In this document: in pieces, positions 1 to 5,577 of the stretch
Layout of the letters: every line of letters begins with the position of its first letter
Position numbering within the stretch: position 1 is the first letter of the stretch
The notes under the pieces: model-generated
What the model saw: only the letters and a program-made list of their open reading frames with translations
What the model was told of the DNA's origin: nothing
Database searches by the model: none
Program-made: the position numbers and the translations under genes
From: a bacterium
GTDB lineage: Bacteria; Cyanobacteriota; Vampirovibrionia; Gastranaerophilales; Gastranaerophilaceae
NCBI GenBank assembly: GCA_017477685.1
Contig: JAFUUT010000093.1
Span: 1-5,862, forward strand
Reading direction: 5' to 3'
DNA: 5,862 nt

Positions 1-2
1 AA

Positions 3-893
3 TTCTACGTATTAAAAGAAGAAAATGATGAAGACGGAATGCTATTATCATTAAAAAGACTTGCATTTGCTCAAGCTTGGGCTCAACTTAATGATGCAAA
101 AGTTCAAGGCGATACAATCCTTGCAAAAGTTGTTTCAGTTGTTAAAGGCGGTGTATTAGTTGATGTAGCCGATTTAAAAGGCTTCATTCCATCTTCTCAA
201 CTTAGAACAGGAACTCCGTTTGATGGTTTATTGGATCAAAAAATCGAAGTTAAAGTATTGGAAGCTGATCCTAAGAAAAATAAACTTATCTTATCTCAAA
301 GACAAGCTATCGCAGAACAAAGAGATCAAGTTGTTGATAACATCTTATCAGAACTTCAAGAAGATCAAGTTGTTAAAGGTGAAGTCGTAAGAATTGCTGA
401 TTTCGGCGCATTTGTTGATATCAACGGAATTGACGGATTACTTCCGATTTCGGAAATTTCTTGGTCAAGAATTAAACACCCATCCGACGTTATTTCTTTA
501 GGCGAAACAATTGAAGTTAAAATCATTAAGATTGATTCTGAATTAAAGAGAATTTCATTATCATTAAAGAGAATGGGTGAAGATCCATGGCAGCAAATTG
601 AAGGACAATTCTCAGAAGGTCAAGTTATCACAGGTACAGTAAACAAAGTTACAGGTTTTGGTGCATTCATTAACATCTTCCCTGGAGTAGAAGCTTTGTT
701 GCCTGTTTCTGAAATGGCAGAAGAAACAATCAATCCGTTCAACAAATTCAAAGTCGGCGACAGTGTAGAAGTTCTTATCAAGAAATTTACACCTCAAGAA
801 CACAGAATTGCATTGAGTATCAAAGATATAGGCAAAGAAGTTGCTGAAACAGAAGCTCCTGCAGAGGAAGAAGCCACAGAAGAAGCTGAATAA
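3..893 (+). CDS. rpsA: 30S ribosomal protein S1, C-terminal part (5' end outside window)
   Basis: S1 binds mRNA on the 30S subunit and helps place it for initiation. The frame is open from base 3, so the ATG at 39 is internal: the 12 codons before it (FYVLKEENDEDG) form the end of an S1 domain. 296 residues are visible. Counted from the Met at 39, three complete OB-fold S1 domains follow at about 22-88 (GGVLVDV, GFIPSSQL), 108-177 (FGAFVDINGIDGLLPISEIS, LSLKRMGEDPW) and 192-262 (FGAFINIFPGVEALLPVSEM). A Glu/Ala-rich acidic tail ends the protein. The junction between the cut domain and the next one (ENDEDG...LSLKRL...AWAQL) resembles cyanobacterial S1. With the cut domain there are at least four S1 domains, whereas cyanobacterial S1 as I recall it has three. 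An intrinsic terminator lies just downstream, so this is probably the end of its transcript. Identity is secure; the missing N-terminus prevents a full domain count. Confidence 0.93.
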   Translation, partial: FYVLKEENDEDGMLLSLKRLAFAQAWAQLNDAKVQGDTILAKVVSVVKGGVLVDVADLKGFIPSSQLRTGTPFDGLLDQKIEVKVLEADPKKNKLILSQRQAIAEQRDQVVDNILSELQEDQVVKGEVVRIADFGAFVDINGIDGLLPISEISWSRIKHPSDVISLGETIEVKIIKIDSELKRISLSLKRMGEDPWQQIEGQFSEGQVITGTVNKVTGFGAFINIFPGVEALLPVSEMAEETINPFNKFKVGDSVEVLIKKFTPQEHRIALSIKDIGKEVAETEAPAEEEATEEAE

Positions 894-912
894 TTAATAT
901 AATTCGACATAG

Positions 913-943
913 AAAAAGACCGAAGAACTCTTCGGTCTTTTTT
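913..943 (+). terminator. Intrinsic (rho-independent) terminator after rpsA
   Basis: A perfect 13-bp inverted repeat, AAAAAGACCGAAG (913-925) and CTTCGGTCTTTTT (930-942), encloses the four-base loop AACT. Its core is the 8-bp stem GACCGAAG/CTTCGGTC, followed by six T (938-943). It starts 19 bp after the rpsA stop. The A-rich left foot makes the element partly symmetric, so it could also act weakly on the minus strand, but no leftward gene ends here. Confidence 0.95.
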
Positions 944-980
944 GTCAGCAAAAAATATTTTGTTTGGTTTTAATACAAAT

Positions 981-1526
981 ATGAATTATTATGCAAAACT
1001 TATAGCTTACCTCAAAACTCCTTCCAAATGTTACATTCCGAAATGTAAAGCAGAATGTTGCACAAATGTGCCCTTGCCTGAAGGATTTGTAGAAAGCAAG
1101 CGAGGGAGAATTCAACGCCCAATATTATATGCAGCAAAACTGGGTAAAAATTCCCCTTCAGACGATTTTGATTCATTTATTTACAATACAACACAAAACC
1201 CTATTCAATTAATGAGAGTAAACGGCAAAATTAAACCGATAATTCCTCCGGAAATACTGGAAAAAATGGATCCCCTGCCCTTAGATTCACAAATTGCATA
1301 CTTACGCATTATATATAAACCGTATGAAAACTATTGTCCGTTTATGACCAAATTCCGCAAATGCGCAGTATATGAAGAACGTCCTGCAATATGCCGAGAA
1401 TACGGAACACTGACAGATAAACAAAATCAATGTTCCCTAAAAGCATCCCCGCTTGAAATAATTAAGGATTTTATTGAAATAGCGAAATTCGCACTCCTAC
1501 ATCCTTTTAAGAATCCATATAAGTAA
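981..1526 (+). CDS. YkgJ-type cysteine-cluster protein (putative Zn or Fe-S binding)
   Basis: A 181-residue protein with eight cysteines in the arrangement of the YkgJ / UPF0153 family. The N-terminal group is C17-x4-C22-x3-C26-C27. The C-terminal group is C119-P-F ... C128-x2-Y-x2-R-P-x2-C138-R-E-Y, with C151 further on. In the family these cysteines are thought to bind a metal or an iron-sulfur cluster; the biochemical role is not established. There is no signal peptide and no clear membrane segment, so it is probably cytosolic. I chose ATG 981. The frame is open back to a TTG at 942, but that codon lies in the T-tract of the rpsA terminator and would add 13 residues before the usual family start. 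No Shine-Dalgarno sequence precedes 981. A TTTAAT box ends 6 nt before the ATG, a weak hint of a leaderless start. The last 20 bp overlap the end of convergent deoC. Confidence 0.8.
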   Translation: MNYYAKLIAYLKTPSKCYIPKCKAECCTNVPLPEGFVESKRGRIQRPILYAAKLGKNSPSDDFDSFIYNTTQNPIQLMRVNGKIKPIIPPEILEKMDPLPLDSQIAYLRIIYKPYENYCPFMTKFRKCAVYEERPAICREYGTLTDKQNQCSLKASPLEIIKDFIEIAKFALLHPFKNPYK

Positions 1527-2169
1527 CAATCTTTATACCTGAACTTGTACCAAGTCTTACCACACCGGCTTCTATCATAGCGATTGCGGCTTCCTTATCC
1601 CGAATTCCGCCTGATGCTTTTACTTGTAATCCGGCATCTTTTACAGTTTGATACATAAGTTTTACATCTTCGGCTTTTGCGCCAACGCCGCCTTTCACAA
1701 ATCCTGTTGAGGTTTTTACTAAATCAGCTCCGCCCTCGATAGAATATTTACAAGCTCTTACTATTTCTTCTTTAGTTAACAAGTCTGTTTCAATAATTAC
1801 CTTCAAATTATGAGTGCCGCATGCCTGTTTTATTGAACGAATTTCATTTACGACAAAATCTTTATCATCATCTTTCAATTTTGTTAAGTTTATAACCATA
1901 TCAATTTCATCCGCTCCGTCTTCGATTGCTTTTTTTGTTTCAAAAACTTTTACTTCCTTTGTATTCGCGCCCAGAGGAAAACCGATAACGGTAACAATTT
2001 TTACATCACTATTTTTAAGATTTTCTTTTGCAAGCTTTACATAACAAGGATTAACACAAACACCCAAAAATTTGTGTTCTTTTGCTTCTTCAAATAATTT
2101 TATCAAATCCTTTTCAGATGCATCTTGTTTCAAGAGTGTGTGCTCAACATATTTGTTCAAATTTTCCAT
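1507..2169 (-). CDS. deoC: Deoxyribose-phosphate aldolase
   Basis: A class I aldolase that cleaves 2-deoxy-D-ribose 5-phosphate to glyceraldehyde 3-phosphate and acetaldehyde, in cytosolic deoxynucleoside catabolism. At 220 residues it has the normal bacterial length and spans the whole TIM barrel. Recognisable parts are YVEHTLLK near the N-terminus, GFPLGAN (63-69), DEIDMVIN with the catalytic Asp90, VKTSTGF with the Schiff-base Lys152, and VKASGGIR with Lys184. These correspond to E. coli Asp102, Lys167 and Lys201, so the enzyme should be active. The start is well supported: AAGGAG (2177-2182) lies 7 nt upstream of the ATG and directly abuts the metF stop codon. With 13 bp between them and the same direction, deoC is probably cotranscribed with metF. 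No other deo-operon gene is visible. No terminator follows it; its 3' end runs into the convergent cysteine-cluster gene. Confidence 0.96.
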   Translation of the reverse strand: MENLNKYVEHTLLKQDASEKDLIKLFEEAKEHKFLGVCVNPCYVKLAKENLKNSDVKIVTVIGFPLGANTKEVKVFETKKAIEDGADEIDMVINLTKLKDDDKDFVVNEIRSIKQACGTHNLKVIIETDLLTKEEIVRACKYSIEGGADLVKTSTGFVKGGVGAKAEDVKLMYQTVKDAGLQVKASGGIRDKEAAIAMIEAGVVRLGTSSGIKIVTYMDS

Positions 2170-2182
2170 AAATACTCTCCTT

Positions 2183-3043
2183 TTATAAGATATTTTCCAA
2201 AATTTCAGATATTTGATCCGAATGATTTAATATAAAATAGTGCAAACCCGGTACCCCAAATTCAATCAAATCCTGACATTGGTTTATACAAAATTCTGCT
2301 CCTATTTTTTTAGCATCATCAGGATATTTTTCAAGTTTTTCTCTCAATTTTTTAGGGAATGTTACTTTTGTCATTGAAATCATTTTCTCAACTTGAGAAA
2401 GACTTCTTATCGGCATAATTCCGGGAATAACAGGAACTTCTATCCCCGCCTTGCGTACACTCTCAACATAATGATAATATTTGTCATTATCAAAAAACAG
2501 CTGAGTAAATATCGCACTCGCCCCCGCATCAATTTTGCGTTTTAAATTTTTTATATCCTCATGAGCATTTTTACTCTCAGGATGAGTTTGCGGATATCCT
2601 GCAACTCCGATAGACAGCGTTGTTTTTTCCTTGATAAATTCAACAAGTTCATTTGCATACTCAAAATCTAATTCTTCCCGTTTGATATAATCAGGTATAT
2701 CTCCTCGCAGTGCAAGTATATTCTCAATTCCCAGATTTTCGACAGCGGTAATATGTTCTTCAACTTCATTTTTCAGAGATGATACGCAGGTAAAATGAGG
2801 CATAAGATTAAATTCCAAATCTCTTATGCTTTTCATATCTTCTATTGAAAACCTGTTTGCTCCGCCATTTGCACCATAAGTCAAAGATATTAAAACAGGT
2901 TCAAACCTTTTTAATAATCTCAATTCTTCGTATAAAGAAGAAATGTCATTTCCTTTGGGAGGAAAAATTTCAAAAGAAATCTTCGGGCCAAAGTCTGCTA
3001 TATTTCCAAAACTTCTCTCCTGATATAATTCTGATAATTCCAT
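2183..3043 (-). CDS. metF: 5,10-methylenetetrahydrofolate reductase
   Basis: A flavin enzyme that reduces 5,10-methylene-THF to 5-methyl-THF, the methyl donor for methionine synthesis. At 286 residues it is close to E. coli MetF (about 296). Family motifs run in order: SFEIFPPK (23-30), TYGANGG (55-61), ALRGD (111-115), AGYPQTHPES (148-157), FTQLFFDND (179-187), PGIMPI (207-212) and GVPGLHYFILN (263-273). It lacks the C-terminal regulatory domain of eukaryotic enzymes, as expected. The ATG at 3043 is the only start that keeps the whole N-terminus; the next Met is residue 70. No Shine-Dalgarno sequence precedes it. Instead an extended -10 box ends 6 nt upstream, so the mRNA may start at the AUG itself. 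The start codon lies in the 8-nt centre of a perfect 15-bp inverted repeat whose inner arm encodes residues 4-8. The 82-residue gene ends 36 bp upstream, and deoC follows after 13 bp. Confidence 0.96.
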   Translation of the reverse strand: MELSELYQERSFGNIADFGPKISFEIFPPKGNDISSLYEELRLLKRFEPVLISLTYGANGGANRFSIEDMKSIRDLEFNLMPHFTCVSSLKNEVEEHITAVENLGIENILALRGDIPDYIKREELDFEYANELVEFIKEKTTLSIGVAGYPQTHPESKNAHEDIKNLKRKIDAGASAIFTQLFFDNDKYYHYVESVRKAGIEVPVIPGIMPIRSLSQVEKMISMTKVTFPKKLREKLEKYPDDAKKIGAEFCINQCQDLIEFGVPGLHYFILNHSDQISEILENIL

Positions 3044-3058
3044 ATCAGAATTATATCA
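3021..3058. repeat. Perfect 15-bp inverted repeat around the metF start codon
   Basis: TGATATAATTCTGAT (3021-3035) and ATCAGAATTATATCA (3044-3058) are exact reverse complements separated by 8 bp (3036-3043) that include the metF ATG. The match stops at 3020/3059. Each arm contains the extended -10 sequence TGATATAAT, one per strand, facing each other. As DNA it is a symmetric operator-like site over the promoter. In any RNA reading through from the 82-residue gene it would form a hairpin with the AUG in its loop. No T-tract follows, so it is not a terminator. Confidence 0.9.
3050..3058 (-). promoter_or_regulatory. Extended -10 promoter of metF (predicted leaderless)
   Basis: Read on the minus strand this is TGATATAAT, a perfect TATAAT hexamer (3050-3055) with the TG of an extended -10. 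No recognisable -35 lies at 16-18 bp; that region overlaps the end of the 82-residue gene. The hexamer ends 6 nt before the metF ATG, so the expected transcription start falls on or next to the A of the ATG (3043). Confidence 0.7.
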
Positions 3059-3079
3059 CAGAAAGATGTTTATATTTAT

Positions 3080-3328
3080 CTAGGCTCTTTGAAACACATC
3101 CCCTGCATGTCTTTGAGGTACAAGCTGAGATGTATTGTTCTGAGCTTCAAAAGTGTCCATACCTGTTTTATTTACGGAAGCAGCGTATTCTTTTGCAGCA
3201 TCTTTAGTTTCAAAACGACGAATAAAACCTGCCCCTCCTAGATACCCTTTTTTAGGGTTAGCTGGTCTGACATTAACTAAATAAACACCGTCTTTACCTT
3301 GTCCCATATAAATTGCTTCTACTGCCAT
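3080..3328 (-). CDS. Conserved-looking small protein of unknown function (82 aa)
   Basis: I do not recognise this family. The 82-residue product is mildly basic, has no cysteine, no signal peptide and no membrane segment, so it is probably cytosolic. The sequence suggests a compact N-terminal fold: strands around 14-20 (GVYLVNV) and 33-39 (AGFIRRF), a glycine turn GYLGGAG (28-34), and a helix around 42-52 (KDAAKEYAASV). The tail from about residue 60 is polar and probably disordered (Gln, Asn, Ser, Arg). That it is a real gene is well supported. It has a textbook Shine-Dalgarno AAGGAGG (3334-3340) 5 nt before the ATG, and a promoter with -35, 17-bp spacer and extended -10. The length is plausible for a complete protein and no better gene overlaps it. 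It ends with TAG, 36 bp before metF, so it may lead a transcript including metF and deoC. The strong expression signals suggest an abundant protein. Confidence 0.78.
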   Translation of the reverse strand: MAVEAIYMGQGKDGVYLVNVRPANPKKGYLGGAGFIRRFETKDAAKEYAASVNKTGMDTFEAQNNTSQLVPQRHAGDVFQRA

Positions 3329-3353
3329 TTATACCTCCTTTTAAATTACTACA

Positions 3354-3382
3354 ATCATAGCATAAATATAGGATTTTCGCAA
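3354..3382 (-). promoter_or_regulatory. Promoter of the 82-residue gene
   Basis: On the minus strand: -35 TTGCGA (3377-3382), a 17-bp spacer, and extended -10 TGCTATGAT (hexamer TATGAT at 3354-3359). Transcription should start near 3347, giving a leader of roughly 20 nt that contains the AAGGAGG site. The sequence TATTTATGCTATGAT here is nearly identical (14 of 15) to that of the divergent promoter at 3442-3456. Confidence 0.75.
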
Positions 3383-3441
3383 CTAATACAAGATATATTG
3401 TTACAATTTAACACATAACGGATACTGATATTATTATATTT

Positions 3442-3456
3442 TATTTATGCTATAAT
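3442..3456 (+). promoter_or_regulatory. Extended -10 promoter of the DRE-TIM metallolyase gene
   Basis: TATTTATGCTATAAT contains the extended -10 TGCTATAAT, with a perfect hexamer at 3451-3456. No good -35 is visible at 17 bp (ATATTA). Transcription should begin near 3463, leaving about 20 nt of leader with a modest Shine-Dalgarno AAAGGG (3472-3477) 5 nt before the ATG. The rest of the 154-bp divergent region (3329-3482) is AT-rich and shows no further gene or riboswitch. Confidence 0.75.
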
Positions 3457-3482
3457 ACCCGTAAGGCTGAGAAAGGGAAATT

Positions 3483-4796
3483 ATGGCAGATAACAGAATT
3501 TATTTTGTAGATGTTACAAACAGAGATGGTGTTCAAACTTCAAGACTCGGACTTGCAAAATTGCAAAAGACCATCATAAATCTTATGTTAGACAGTATGG
3601 GAATTACACAATCAGAATTTGGTTTTCCGACAACAAAACACGAGCTGAATTATTTGAATGCCAATTTAGAACTTGTAGAGCAGGGTGTTATCAAGACAAC
3701 AAAACTTTCCGGCTGGATGAGAGGCATTGCAGCTGACGTTGAAGAATCGTTTAAAAATGTTCCCCAATTAAAGTATGTCAATTTGTCACAATCTACATCA
3801 GAACAAATGATTAATGGTAAATACATGGGCAAAAAGACCCCTGATGACATTATAAAAATGACCAAAGAGGCTGTTGAATGCGCAGCGGATAAGGGGGCTA
3901 AAATTATCGGAGTGAATGCGGAAGATGCCTCTAGAAGCGACATTGAGTTTTTGATTAAATATGCAAAAGAGGCTAAAAAATCAGGTGCGCATCGTTTTAG
4001 ATACTGCGATACGCTTGGAGGTGAAGATCCTCTGACAACTTACGATAGAATTTATAAAATAGCAAAAGAAATTCAAATGCCTGTAGAACTCCATTTTCAC
4101 AATGACTTGGGCATGGCTGCCGCTTGTTCTATTATTGGTGCAAAAGCTGCAATCGATGCAGGGGTAGATGCATATATAAATACAGCAATCAACGGAATGG
4201 GTGAAAGAGCAGGTAATGCGGATTTGGTATCTTGCCTTTTAGGCTGTTTGAAATCTGCAGGTTTCCGAGGGAAATACAAAATTGATGAAAACATAAAACT
4301 TGACAGAGCCTGGAGAATTGCAAAATATACAGCATACGCTTTCGGAGTTCCGATTCCGATGAACCAGCCTGCTGTCGGAGATAACGCATTTGCTCACGAA
4401 TCAGGTATTCACGCTGACGGGGCTTTAAAAGACAGAAGAAACTATGAACTGTATGATTTTGAAGAATTAGGACGAGGAGAACCTGAAATTATTGAAACCG
4501 GACGTATGATTACAACAGGAGAATACGGCGGTATTAAAGGTTTCAGAAACGTATATAACAATCTTGAACTTGAATTCAAAGATGAACACGAAGCAAGAAA
4601 TATTCTTGAACTTGTCCGCTACGCAAATGTACATACTCAAAAGCCTCTAACAACAAGTGAATTAAAATTTATATATTATTATCCTGATATAGCAGCTAAG
4701 GTAATGACAGTTTCACCTTACTATGAACCGATAGGAGCTATTAAAGAAAGAGTTGAAGCCCAAAAAGCGAGCAACGAGAAACAAAGTGTCATATAA
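3483..4796 (+). CDS. DRE-TIM metallolyase, homocitrate / Re-citrate synthase type
   Basis: A 437-residue enzyme of the LeuA/homocitrate synthase superfamily, which condenses acetyl-CoA with a 2-oxo acid in a divalent-metal TIM barrel. Seen: DVTNRDGVQ (10-18) with metal-ligand Asp15 and Arg14, SEFGFPTTKHE (44-54), GVNAEDASR (143-151), RYCDTLGGEDP (173-183), metal ligands His204 and His206 in ELHFHND, NGMGERAGNADL (237-248) and NAFAHESGIHADG (301-313). The usual (L)RDGEQ reads NRDGVQ. The ~130-residue leucine-sensing domain of LeuA is absent, which argues against isopropylmalate synthase. From memory, close relatives are annotated as homocitrate synthase, and some enzymes of this general kind in Dehalococcoides and Syntrophus were shown to be Re-face citrate synthases. 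No nif, aksA-pathway or leu genes are nearby to settle the substrate. Citrate formation for glutamate synthesis is my preferred inference. It has its own extended -10 promoter and a weak Shine-Dalgarno sequence. Superfamily certain, substrate uncertain. Confidence 0.85.
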   Translation: MADNRIYFVDVTNRDGVQTSRLGLAKLQKTIINLMLDSMGITQSEFGFPTTKHELNYLNANLELVEQGVIKTTKLSGWMRGIAADVEESFKNVPQLKYVNLSQSTSEQMINGKYMGKKTPDDIIKMTKEAVECAADKGAKIIGVNAEDASRSDIEFLIKYAKEAKKSGAHRFRYCDTLGGEDPLTTYDRIYKIAKEIQMPVELHFHNDLGMAAACSIIGAKAAIDAGVDAYINTAINGMGERAGNADLVSCLLGCLKSAGFRGKYKIDENIKLDRAWRIAKYTAYAFGVPIPMNQPAVGDNAFAHESGIHADGALKDRRNYELYDFEELGRGEPEIIETGRMITTGEYGGIKGFRNVYNNLELEFKDEHEARNILELVRYANVHTQKPLTTSELKFIYYYPDIAAKVMTVSPYYEPIGAIKERVEAQKASNEKQSVI

Positions 4797-4824
4797 ATTC
4801 TGTTAAATAAGATTTGGAGATATT

Positions 4825-5550
4825 ATGAGAAAGAACAATGGTTTTACACTCGCAGAAGTTTTAATTACATTAGGAATTATAGGTGTTGTTGCAGCTTTGA
4901 CAATACCGACCTTAATTTCAAATACCAATTCCAGAAGATTTGCAAGCCAATTTAAAAAATCACTATCAACAATAAAACAAGCTATTTTGCTTGGAGAAGC
5001 GAATTATGATGTAGCTTTAAGCAACCTTAATGCAACTTGCGGGACAAACGGAGCAACAGATAGAATAGAGGATATGACGATTTGCGGCTTATTCAATGCA
5101 ACCTTAGCCGGGGCGACATTTATCCCTCAATCAACAATCGCAAGAGAAAGAGAAGTATACCGAGAGATTTCAACTTGTGGTATAGGTAATACTACCATAG
5201 GCTACACACTGGCTGATGGTTCTTCTTTTTATATTACACAGGGTTCGAACTCTTGCACAAAAGAAACTCCTTGCTGCGCATTCATAGATGTTAACGGAAA
5301 AAATAATCCAAACAAAGAAGTCTCAGGAGTAGAAGTAACATCATACAATAATTTAATAATGCCGGCAGCATACGCTCAAGACTTATCCGAAGATGCGCAA
5401 ATATATGTACCTGAAGATTCTCAGCATATGACAGACGTATACCCGATATATTTGTATGATCAAGAAGTAGTTCCGGCAACAGCTGCAGCTGCGTACGTAT
5501 TAACCGGGGTGACTAAAAAAGATCATTCCGAATCTCACAGGGGAATATAA
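4825..5550 (+). CDS. Type IV pilin-like prepilin / type II secretion pseudopilin
   Basis: A 241-residue prepilin. A short charged leader (MRKNNG) precedes the class III cleavage motif G6^FTLAE, with Phe7 as the new N-terminus and Glu11 as the conserved Glu5 of the mature protein. A hydrophobic helix to about residue 31 follows (EVLITLGIIGVVAALTIPTL). Prepilin peptidase would cleave and methylate it, and the mature subunit would enter a pilus or pseudopilus. The globular part has six cysteines (72, 87, 118, 144, 150, 151), probably disulfide-bonded outside the cytoplasm. IDVNGKNNPN (154-163) resembles the DVNG-x-PN segment near the C-terminus of many pseudopilins. A tail of about 75 residues follows, including AAYAQ, an acidic stretch and an Ala run (219-223). 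GGAG (4816-4819) lies 5 nt before the ATG. It follows the DRE-TIM gene by 28 bp with no obvious terminator or promoter, so cotranscription is possible. Its pilus partners are not in the window. Confidence 0.9.
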   Translation: MRKNNGFTLAEVLITLGIIGVVAALTIPTLISNTNSRRFASQFKKSLSTIKQAILLGEANYDVALSNLNATCGTNGATDRIEDMTICGLFNATLAGATFIPQSTIAREREVYREISTCGIGNTTIGYTLADGSSFYITQGSNSCTKETPCCAFIDVNGKNNPNKEVSGVEVTSYNNLIMPAAYAQDLSEDAQIYVPEDSQHMTDVYPIYLYDQEVVPATAAAAYVLTGVTKKDHSESHRGI

Positions 5551-5556
5551 TATTTT

Positions 5557-5571
5557 TATTTATAGTATAAT
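5557..5571 (+). promoter_or_regulatory. Candidate -10 promoter of mnmE (predicted leaderless)
   Basis: TATTTATAGTATAAT ends in a perfect TATAAT hexamer (5566-5571) and matches the promoter at 3442-3456 in 13 of 15 positions, though the TG of the extended -10 is TA here. No clear -35 is visible. The hexamer ends exactly 6 nt before the mnmE ATG, so transcription is expected to start at or beside the start codon. A second TATAAT (5546-5551) overlaps the prepilin stop. Confidence 0.55.
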
Positions 5572-5577
5572 TCACTT

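Noticed and set aside
942..980. TTG at 942 as start of the cysteine-cluster gene
   Set aside because: It lies inside the terminator T-tract, has no Shine-Dalgarno sequence, and adds 13 residues before the normal start; ATG 981 fits better.
1481..1493. Small hairpin GCGA-AAT-TCGC near the convergent gene ends as a terminator
   Set aside because: The stem is only 4 bp and no T-tract follows on either strand.
3044..3079. SAM riboswitch or T-box upstream of metF
   Set aside because: Only 36 bp separate metF from the preceding gene and the promoter sits within them; there is no space for such an RNA.
2845..3207. Plus-strand open frame of 120 codons across the metF start and the 82-residue gene
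   Set aside because: It overlaps two well-supported genes on the other strand, has no Shine-Dalgarno sequence, and its product has no protein-like pattern I recognise.
3467..3477. CTGAGA followed by AAGGG before the DRE-TIM gene, resembling part of a TPP riboswitch
   Set aside because: Only about 20 nt of leader is expected, the second conserved half (CCTGATCTGG-like) is absent, and there is no room for the fold.
3650..4389. Several open frames of 65-97 codons on the minus strand within the DRE-TIM gene
   Set aside because: They are antisense shadows of a strongly conserved enzyme, with no ribosome site, recognisable product or independent spacing.
5364..5379. AAYAQ in the prepilin as a signal peptidase I site of a separate secreted protein
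   Set aside because: No hydrophobic signal segment precedes it and the frame is continuous with the prepilin.
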